The notes beneath the pieces are model-generated. The model saw nothing but the letters and a program-made list of their open reading frames with translations. It did not search any database and had not been told where the DNA came from. A stretch of 64,000 bases of DNA, from the NCBI RefSeq assembly GCF_000271305.1, contig NZ_AKGD01000001.1:2405501-2469500 (forward strand), written 5' to 3'. The translations under genes and the position numbers were made by a program. Below, piece after piece: positions 54,904 to 62,373 of the stretch (position 1 is its first letter; each line of letters begins with the position of its first letter). The stretch is from Hydrocarboniphaga effusa AP103 (GTDB taxonomy: Bacteria; Pseudomonadota; Gammaproteobacteria; Nevskiales; Nevskiaceae).

Positions 54904-57831
54904 TCAGCGGCCGATCCGGCACTCGATCTGCGCCCCGAGCCGGGTGATCGCGGCGCTGCCGCCGAGCGCGTACGAATCGGCGGTCAGCGACAGGCTCCAG
55001 CGCGAACCGAGCCGGTAGCCGATGCCCACTCCACCGCCGATGCCCAAACCGTTGTCCTTGTTCTCGGCGCCGAGCCCGCCGATGCGGATCTTCTGCGTCG
55101 ATCGATAGGCGACGCCGGCGAGGCGCAGGTTGAAGCGCCAGTCGCCGAGCGCGGTGCGGTTGTTGAGCCCGAGCGAAACGCCGCGGCCGGCCGGGCGCAG
55201 CGATTCGGCCGCGGTGTCGACCAGCCCGGCGACGTCGGCGGTGCTGCCGCTCAGCTCGCCGTCGTACTCGCCGAACTCCTGCCAGCCGGCTTCGATCGCC
55301 AGGCCCGGATAGACCGGCAAGCCCGCGTAGACCGAGCCCGAGAACGCGCTGCGATCGAACGAGGCGCCGACCTCGTGGCCGGCGGCGCGCAACTCGCGCT
55401 CGAAGCCGGCGCGCGGCAGGCCGTAATGGCCGACGCCGAGCTGGGTGCCGAGGTAGAGGCCGGGCAGGTAGAGCGGCTCGTCGACCGGCCGCAGTTCGCC
55501 GGCCTGCGCGGGCAGGCCGATGGCGGCCAGCGCGAGCACCAGCAGGCGCGCGCTTCGAGGTGCACCGGGCCGCTCGCGCAGGGCGGATCGAGCCCCGCCG
55601 TCGCGACGCCGCGCAAGTCGCAGCATCGCGAGCAGGCCCAGCAGCGCCAGCGCCGCGGGTTGCAGCGCTCCGGCGCCGGCCTTGAGTCCGCCATCGACCG
55701 GCGTCGGCGGATTGGACGGCGGCGGCTCGGTGGGAGGAGGCGGCTCGGTCGGCGGCGGTGTGGTCGGGCTGTCGTCGTCGCCGATCGTCACCGTCGCGCT
55801 GGCCGGCGTTCCGAGCGCGGCCCCGCTGGCGTTGCTCAGCGAGACCGTGAAGCTTTCGTCGCCTTCGACCGTCGAGTCGTTGCTGATCGCGATCGCCACG
55901 CGCTTGGGTTCGGCGTCGCCGTTGGCGAAGTTCACCGTGGTCGACACCGCCGTGTAGTCGCTGCCGGCCAGCGCGGTCTGATCGGCGGTGGCCAGGTTCA
56001 CGCTCGCGGCGCCGGAAGACCCGCCGGTTCGCGTGACGACGACCTCGACGCTGCCGCCGCTTTCGCTGACCGAATAGCTCGCCTGTTCGAGCTGCACGCT
56101 GCCCGGGCTCGGCGCGCCGCCACCACCGGTGATCGCGACGCAGGAGCGCGACACCTCCGAGACCACGATCGCGTCCTGAAACGGCGTCGGTTTGGAGATG
56201 AAGCGCGTCAGCGCGGTCAGGTAGGGATAGGTGCTGATATCGAAGCCGCTGCCGAAGGTCACGTCGATGTCGGCATGGCCGTTGGCGTCGGTCATCACGG
56301 AGACGCCGGACTTGTTGACCTGGCGGAACTGCAGCTGGCCGCCGTTCGCGTCGCAGCGGTTGGTTTGGTAGAGGGCGATCTCGAAGCGCGTGTTCGGCAG
56401 CGAGTCGAGGCTGCCGCGCACGATGCCGTTGCTGCCGGTGGTGGCCGAGGTGAGTACCGGCCAGTTGACCCCCTCGTTGGCGCCGTCGTCGGCGTCGAGC
56501 GCATCGTTGGCGTCCGGACCTTCGGTGTTGAGGTCGATCGGCAGGCCGCCGTTGTCGCTGATGACGCCGCCCGAAAAGTCGACCCGCGCCTGGCCGTCGA
56601 CGCGAATGCCGGCGCCGCCGTTGTGCTGGATCGTCGCGTTGACCGAGGCGCCCGTCGATCCGGAGAAATGCAGGCCGTGGCCCTGGTTGCCGAGGCCGGC
56701 CTGCGCTCCGCCGACGGTGGTCTGGTCGACCACGCTCGTCAGCGAAAATTGATTCGGCAGCGCCGCGCTGCGGGTGATGTCGATGCCGTTGGCGCCACTC
56801 GCGGACACGCGTGAGTAAAGCATCCGCACGGCGCCGAAATCACCGACTTCGACGCCGTTGCCGCCGTTGCCGCCGTTGCCGAGCGGCTGCGTGCCGCTGG
56901 CGTCGGTGCCGATGTCGCCGCCGTAGATATGCGCGTAGCAGTCGTAGGCGGCGCCCGGAGTCGCGGTCGGCGCGTCGATGCGCACGCCGGCGCCCAGGTT
57001 GCCCGAGATCAGGTTGCGATCGGCTGCCGGCGGCCGGCTGGGCGCCTGCACACCCGGAATCTCACCGCCGATGTAGCCGACCGCATTGAGCCCGATGTCG
57101 ATGCCGACGCCGTTGCCGGCCGCCGTCGTGCCGCTCGCATCGGTGCCGATGCGCGAGCCGAGCACCGTCAGCTGGGCGCGGCAGCCGACCAGATTCGGGT
57201 CGCAGCCGCTGCGTCCGGTCGCGACGATGCCGCGGCCGCTGAAGCGATTGATGACCAGGCCGCGAACCGTCAGCGGCGGCGTGTAGCCGCAGCAGTCGTT
57301 CTGGCCGATCGCGAGGCCGTCCGCGTTGGCGCCGGCCAGGCTGCCGTCGAGTTCGATCCGCAACACCGCGTTGCTGCCATTGGGCAAGCTGTTCACCGAG
57401 CTGCCGGGCTGGGTGTAGCCGTCGATCAGCATCGAGGCGCTGATCTTGGGCAGCGGCGTGGTGGGCCGAATGCTCTGCAATCCCTCGCCGGCGATGGCGA
57501 ACGCAATCGTGTGATGGCCTTCGCTGCCGATGCTGGTCGCGTTGGCATCGACGATCGCCTGCCGCAGCGAACCCGGCCCGCTGTCGGCCGTCGTCGTCAC
57601 CGTGAACGTCGCCGCCTGCGCCGATGCGAGCGGCAGCAGCGCGGCGATCGCGATCGAGGCAACTGCCGCCGACAGACGTCGAGTGACGAATCCCAGGGAG
57701 GCCGTCATTCCCGCGAAGGCGCGAATCCCGTCCATCGGTCCTGCGCCCGCATCGGAAAAAGCCCTGGATTCCCGCTTTCGCGGGAATGACAGTCCAAGTC
57801 TGGCTACTGCCAATTGCTGCTTCCTGCTCAT
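54904..57831 (-). CDS. Beta-helix/Calx-beta surface protein with internal GlyGly-CTERM-like segment and C-terminal outer-membrane barrel
   Basis: 975 aa from ATG 57831 (GGGAG ahead); a second possible start is ATG 57708. Residues about 15-43 come from an inserted 87-bp repeat. Then: signal peptide (to SAQA), ATFTVTTTADSGPGSLRQAI, the usual opening of CSLREA-type parallel beta-helix proteins, Gly/Asn-rich beta-helix repeats (about 100-470), one Calx-beta domain (about 590-690), Pro-rich linker (PPPTEPPPP), a Gly/hydrophobic/RRR segment near 712-745, a second signal-like segment (about 760-785, ending PAQA) and an outer-membrane barrel to the end. Same overall plan as the protein at 26520-29138. 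It follows the kinase gene at 57933 on the same strand. Surface display inferred. Confidence 0.78.
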   Translation of the reverse strand: MSRKQQLAVARLGLSFPRKRESRAFSDAGAGPMDGIRAFAGMTASLGFVTRRLSAAVASIAIAALLPLASAQAATFTVTTTADSGPGSLRQAIVDANATSIGSEGHHTIAFAIAGEGLQSIRPTTPLPKISASMLIDGYTQPGSSVNSLPNGSNAVLRIELDGSLAGANADGLAIGQNDCCGYTPPLTVRGLVINRFSGRGIVATGRSGCDPNLVGCRAQLTVLGSRIGTDASGTTAAGNGVGIDIGLNAVGYIGGEIPGVQAPSRPPAADRNLISGNLGAGVRIDAPTATPGAAYDCYAHIYGGDIGTDASGTQPLGNGGNGGNGVEVGDFGAVRMLYSRVSASGANGIDITRSAALPNQFSLTSVVDQTTVGGAQAGLGNQGHGLHFSGSTGASVNATIQHNGGAGIRVDGQARVDFSGGVISDNGGLPIDLNTEGPDANDALDADDGANEGVNWPVLTSATTGSNGIVRGSLDSLPNTRFEIALYQTNRCDANGGQLQFRQVNKSGVSVMTDANGHADIDVTFGSGFDISTYPYLTALTRFISKPTPFQDAIVVSEVSRSCVAITGGGGAPSPGSVQLEQASYSVSESGGSVEVVVTRTGGSSGAASVNLATADQTALAGSDYTAVSTTVNFANGDAEPKRVAIAISNDSTVEGDESFTVSLSNASGAALGTPASATVTIGDDDSPTTPPPTEPPPPTEPPPSNPPTPVDGGLKAGAGALQPAALALLGLLAMLRLARRRDGGARSALRERPGAPRSARLLVLALAAIGLPAQAGELRPVDEPLYLPGLYLGTQLGVGHYGLPRAGFERELRAAGHEVGASFDRSAFSGSVYAGLPVYPGLAIEAGWQEFGEYDGELSGSTADVAGLVDTAAESLRPAGRGVSLGLNNRTALGDWRFNLRLAGVAYRSTQKIRIGGLGAENKDNGLGIGGGVGIGYRLGSRWSLSLTADSYALGGSAAITRLGAQIECRIGR
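57704..57790. repeat. 87-bp palindromic mobile-like repeat with 14-bp terminal inverted repeats
   Basis: GTCATTCCCGCGAA (57704-57717) and TTCGCGGGAATGAC (57777-57790) are perfect inverted ends; GGATTC/GAATCC arms lie inside. This is the widespread proteobacterial element recognisable by its translation SFPRKRES. Its length is exactly 29 codons, and it lies within the N-terminal coding region of the surface protein. Confidence 0.85.
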
Positions 57832-57932
57832 GCTCCCAAGCCCCTGATGGTCATCCGTACTGCTCAATGACGCAGGGGAGCGGCGAAGGCGGACATCGCG
57901 CGTGCAAGTCGTCGCCGGGCGCGGCGGGACGG

Positions 57933-60831
57933 TCAGCGCATCGCGATTTGCCTGCGCAGCCGCGTGAGCGGCTCGCGATAGCGCACCGACAGCGAGCTGT
58001 GCCGCTGCTCGATCGCGGCGGCCTGCGCGATCAGCCCGGCCGCCTCGGTGCGCCGGCCGAGCGCGAGCGCGCATTCGGCCAGCGCCAGCCGGGCTTCGGC
58101 GATCTTCGGGTGTTGCGGCAGGTAGAGCTCGGTACGCGTCGCGAGTGCGTCCGCGAGCAAGCCCCGGGCGCCGGCCGCATCGCCGCCGCGCAGGCGAGCG
58201 AGCGCCTCGACGAGCTGGCCGTCGGCGATCTCCAGGCGCAGGTATGGCGCCTGCCGGCTGGCGCGCGACTGCTCGATCGCGGCGGCGGCGAGTTTGATCG
58301 CGCCCGCGTAGTCGCCCGCGGCGAGATTGATGCGGGCGGCGAACAGGTTGCGCGACTGCGCCTTGGGCGTGACGGTTTGGGTATCGGCGCCACCGGGCGG
58401 CAGCGTGGCGAACAGCGTTCGCGCCTGGTCGAGCCGGCCCTGATCGAGCGCCAGCCCGATCTGCAGCCAGGTCGTCAGCCGGCTCGGCTCCGGGCGCAGG
58501 CGGGCGAGCACGTCGAAGGCCTCCTGCGCGGTGCCGGCGGCTTCGCCGATGCGCCCGAGCTCCTCGAGCGCCGCGGCCTTGCGCTGCAGCGCGCTCACGA
58601 GCACCACGCCCTCGGGGTCGTGGATGCGCGCGAGCTGCACCGCCACCTGCGCATCGGCCAGCGCGCCGTCGAATTCGCCGGCCGCCAGCGCGCTGCGGCT
58701 CGCGGTATCGAAGACGTAGGCGCGCAGCAGCGAGGCGTCGCCGCCTTCGCTCGCGGGTGGGGCGTCGGCCTTTGCGCGTTCGGCGAATTCGAGGCTGCGC
58801 CGCGGCTGGTCTTCGTTGAACAGCACCACCGCCATCGTGGTCAGGGCGCGCACGCGGTCGTAGTCGTATTCGGCCTTGTTCTCGTGCGCCTGCTCGATCG
58901 CCTGGGCGATCGAGGCTTCGGCCTCGGCGTAGCGCAGCGTGAAGCCCTGCGCATTGCCGAGCTGCTCGTAGTACTGAGAGAGCTTGGGGTTCGGAACGCC
59001 GAGCGCGCTGATCGACACCGCGATCGCCTGCTTGAGCGGCTCGATGGCGGCGGCGTAGTCGCCCTGGCTGCACAGCGTGATGCCGACGATGTAATGCGCC
59101 TCGGCGAGCTCGGCGGAATCCGCGAAGTTCTGCAGGATCGCGACGGCCCGTCGCGCATCGTTCTGCGCGCCTTCCGGGTCGCTCGACTCGTTGTTGATCG
59201 CGCTCGCGAGCAACTGCTGGCCACGCACGAAAGAGCGCTCGTCGCGCCGGCGATCGAGAATCGCGCCGGCCTGCGCGATGAGCCGCTCGGCCTCGTCGTG
59301 GTCGCCCACGGTCCGGGCCAGCGCGACGAGGTCGCTCGCGAGCTCCGGCGAATCGTCGCCGAACAGCCGGCGGCTCAGCTCCACCGCCTGCTTGCGCACC
59401 GGCAGCTGCTCGGACGACAGCGCGAATTCGCCGTACAAACCGCCGAACAGGCGCAGCAGCGCGAGCTTGTTCTGCGGAGCCTCGTCGAGCCCGGTTTCGA
59501 TGCGCCGGGCGCCGATGTCGAGCAGCTCGCGCGCGGTGGTCTGGCGCGCCTTCACCGGATCGGCCTGGCGGCTACTGTTGGTGCGGAACAGGTCGACCAT
59601 GAAGTCCTGCACGGCCGCCGCGCGCTGCGCTTCGAGGCGGGCCTTGCGCGCCTGCCAGCCGATGCCGCCGATCGCCGCGGCCATCGTCACGAAGACCGTC
59701 GCCGCGGCCGACCAGGCCAGCCAGTGCCGACGCAGCGAGCGGCGCAGCACGTAGCTGCGCGAGCCCGAGCGCGCGAGCACCGGCTCGTGTTCGAGATGGC
59801 GGCGCAGGTCGTCGGCGAGCTCGCGCGCATCGACATAGCGCACGTCGGGTTCGGCGCGCAGGGCGCGCGCGACGATGGCGTCGAGATCGCCGCGCAACTG
59901 CGCGCGCGGCACCGGGCTGGTGCCGGCGCGGGACGCGCGGCTCGGCAGCGGCAGCGGCGCATCGAGCAGGCGCCGCGCCGCCGTCGCCGGCCCAGGGCAC
60001 GCGGCCGGTCAGCAGCTCGAACAGGATCACGCCGAGCGCGTAGACATCGGTGGCCGTCGTCGCCGCTTCGCCGCGCAATTGTTCGGGCGCCGCGTAGGCG
60101 AGCGTCAGCGGCGCGTTGAGGGTTTGCGTGGCGTCGTCGTCGAGCTGCTTGGCGATGCCGAAATCGAGCAGCTTGACCTGGCCGTCCGGCGTCACCCGCA
60201 GGTTCGCTGGCTTCAGGTCGCGATGCACGAGCAGGTGTCGATGCGCCCAGCTCACTGCCGCGCAAATCTGCAAGAACAGCGCGAGCCGAGTCGGCAGATC
60301 GGCCTCGTGCTCGAGGCACCAGCGCGTCAGGTCGGTGCCCTCGACCCATTCCATGACCGTGTACGGCCGGCCGTCGTCGGTGATGCCGGCGTCGTAGAGC
60401 CGCGCGATGCCGGGATGCTCCAGCCGCGCGAGGATGCGCTGCTCGGCCTCGAAGCGCGGCAAGGTGTCGATCGCCTCGCGCCGCAGCAGCTTGACCGCGA
60501 CGGTCTGCGCATAGCGCCCGTCCGCGCGCTCGGCCCGGTAGACCTCGCCCGAGCCGCCGCTGCCGATGCGTTCGACGAGCTTCCAGGCGCCGATCTGCTG
60601 GCCGGCGGCGTCGCGCACCGTGCGCATCGCGGCCGGACGCAGCGCATCGACGGCCGGCGCATCGAAGCGCGCACTCGGCGCATCGGCCGCCGCGAGCAGG
60701 CGAACCAGTTCGGCGTGCAGCTCGGGCTCGTTGACGCCCAGCTCGGCGAGATAGCGCGCACGCTCATCGGCACCGAGCTCGATCGCCTCATCGAACAAAG
60801 CCTCGAGCCGTGCCCAGCGCGCCGCGTCCAT
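57933..60831 (-). pseudogene. Membrane Ser/Thr protein kinase with TPR domain, interrupted by a frameshift
   Basis: Two frames together give a 965-aa Hanks-type kinase. First part (60831 to about 59970): N-terminal helical segment (MDAARWARLEALFDEAIELG), kinase with IGSGGSGEV (89-97), Lys114, HRDLKPAN (203-210), DFG (223-225), AAPEQL, up to LLTGRVPWAGDGG. Second part (about 59969 to 57933): end of kinase C-lobe (DLDAIVARALRAEPDVRYVDARELADDL), a transmembrane helix (WLAWSAAATVFVTMAAAIGGIGW) and TPR-like repeats. One extra base near 59970 in a GC-rich run separates them. It may be a real mutation, a programmed shift or a sequencing error. Likely partner of the ECF factor and upstream of the surface-protein gene. 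Confidence 0.8.
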
Positions 60832-60858
60832 GCCTTGATTCCCGAGGCGTGCTTGCGG

Positions 60859-62373
60859 CTACTCGCGTGCGGAAAATCGCGGCAGGGCCGCGGCTACGTC
60901 GCGAAACGAGCTCAGGGCGGCTTCCAGGTGGTCGATGATCTCCTGCTGCAATACGTCCGGAGTCGGCAGATCGTCGAGGCTGTCGAGGCTTTTGTCCTTG
61001 AGCCAGAACAGATCGAGGCTGGCCTTGTCGCGGGCGATCAGCTCGTCGTAGCCGTAATGGCGGAAGCGCTCGGTGGGCTGACGCTCGTGCCGGTTGGCTG
61101 GGTTGTAGCAGGTCACGAAGTCGCGCAGGTCGGCGAGCTTGAGCTGGCGCGTCTTGAGCGTGAAATGCTGATTGGTGCGCAGGTCGTAGAACCACACACC
61201 CTTCGTATGCACTTTGCCGTCCTTGGGCGCCTTGTCGAAAAACACCACGTTGGCCTTCACGCCCTGCGCATAGAAGATGCCGGTAGGTAGCCGCAGGATC
61301 GTGTGTACGTTGCAGCTTTCTAGGAGCTTGCGGCGAATCTTCTCGCCTGCGCCACCTTCGAACAGCACGTTGTCTGGCAGTACCACTGCAGCACGGCCAT
61401 CGGGCTTGAGCAGGCTGACGATGTGCTGCAAAAAGTTGAGCTGTTTGTTGGACGTCGTTTCCCAGAAATCCTGGCGCTCGTAAGTCAGTGCGTCGCGGTC
61501 TTCTTCACCATCCTCGTTGGTGATGGTCATGCTGCTTTTCTTGCCGAAGGGCGGATTGGCCAGCACGTAGTCCACCTGCTTGGCCGGGTCGGCGATCAAG
61601 GCATCCGAGCGCTCCACGCAGGGTTCGCCCACGACGTCGCCGATGTTGTGCAGAAACAGGTTCATCAGGCACAGGCGGCGCGTACCCGGCACGATCTCGT
61701 TGCCGTGAAAGGTGGCGTCGCGCAGGAAAGCCTTCTGCTTCGGGTTGAGCTTGGACGGCTGGTAGTCGAGCCAGCTGCGGTTGTCCTCGATCCAGTGGCC
61801 GGTGCCGGTCAGCCACTCGTTGGCGGCCAGGAAGAACCCGCCGGTGCCGCAAGCCGGGTCCGCGATGGACTTGCCCGGTTGTGGCCGCAGGCAGGCCACC
61901 ATCGCCTGGATTAGCGCGCGCGGCGTGAAGTACTGGCCGGCGCCGCTCTTGGTGTCTTCCGCGTTCTTCTGCAGCAGGCCTTCGTAGAGGTCGCCTTTCG
62001 TATCGGCGTCGAGGCCGATCCAGCTCTGCTCGTCGATCATCTGTACCAGCCGGCTGAGCTTGGCTGGATCCTGAATCTTGTTCTGCGCCTTGAAGAAGAT
62101 CGCCCCGAGCATGCCGGGGTTGCTGCCAAGCGCATGCAAGGTGGCCAGGTAATGCGCCTCCAGCGGCTCTCCGGTCAGCCGCCGCAGGCTGGGCCAGTCA
62201 TAGCCTTTGGGCACGCGCGTATCGCGGTTATAGGGCTCCTGCGTGTACTCGTGCGCCATCTTCAGGAACAGCAGGTAGGTGAGCTGCTCCAGATAGTCGC
62301 CATAGCCCACACCGTCGTCGCGCAGGGTGTGGCAGAAGTTCCAGACTTTCTGGATCAGGGTGGTGGTGTTCAT
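60859..62373 (-). CDS. hsdM: Type I restriction-modification DNA methyltransferase subunit HsdM
   Basis: 504 aa. N-terminal HsdM helical domain (about 5-140), then an N6-adenine methyltransferase with SAM motif DPACGTGGF (172-180) and catalytic NPPF (273-276), and a C-terminal helical tail. Family members need HsdS for sequence recognition. The start overlaps the stop of the preceding gene as ATGA (62370-62373), indicating translational coupling. No hsdS or hsdR follows; the kinase gene begins 27 bp downstream, so the system is incomplete on this side. Confidence 0.93.
   Translation of the reverse strand: MNTTTLIQKVWNFCHTLRDDGVGYGDYLEQLTYLLFLKMAHEYTQEPYNRDTRVPKGYDWPSLRRLTGEPLEAHYLATLHALGSNPGMLGAIFFKAQNKIQDPAKLSRLVQMIDEQSWIGLDADTKGDLYEGLLQKNAEDTKSGAGQYFTPRALIQAMVACLRPQPGKSIADPACGTGGFFLAANEWLTGTGHWIEDNRSWLDYQPSKLNPKQKAFLRDATFHGNEIVPGTRRLCLMNLFLHNIGDVVGEPCVERSDALIADPAKQVDYVLANPPFGKKSSMTITNEDGEEDRDALTYERQDFWETTSNKQLNFLQHIVSLLKPDGRAAVVLPDNVLFEGGAGEKIRRKLLESCNVHTILRLPTGIFYAQGVKANVVFFDKAPKDGKVHTKGVWFYDLRTNQHFTLKTRQLKLADLRDFVTCYNPANRHERQPTERFRHYGYDELIARDKASLDLFWLKDKSLDSLDDLPTPDVLQQEIIDHLEAALSSFRDVAAALPRFSARE

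Noticed and set aside
57832-59073. Extension of the second surface protein frame into the kinase gene
   Set aside because: Arg/Gly/Ala-rich antisense-like composition over the TPR-coding frame; the start at 57831 has a good ribosome-binding site and leads into the signal peptide.
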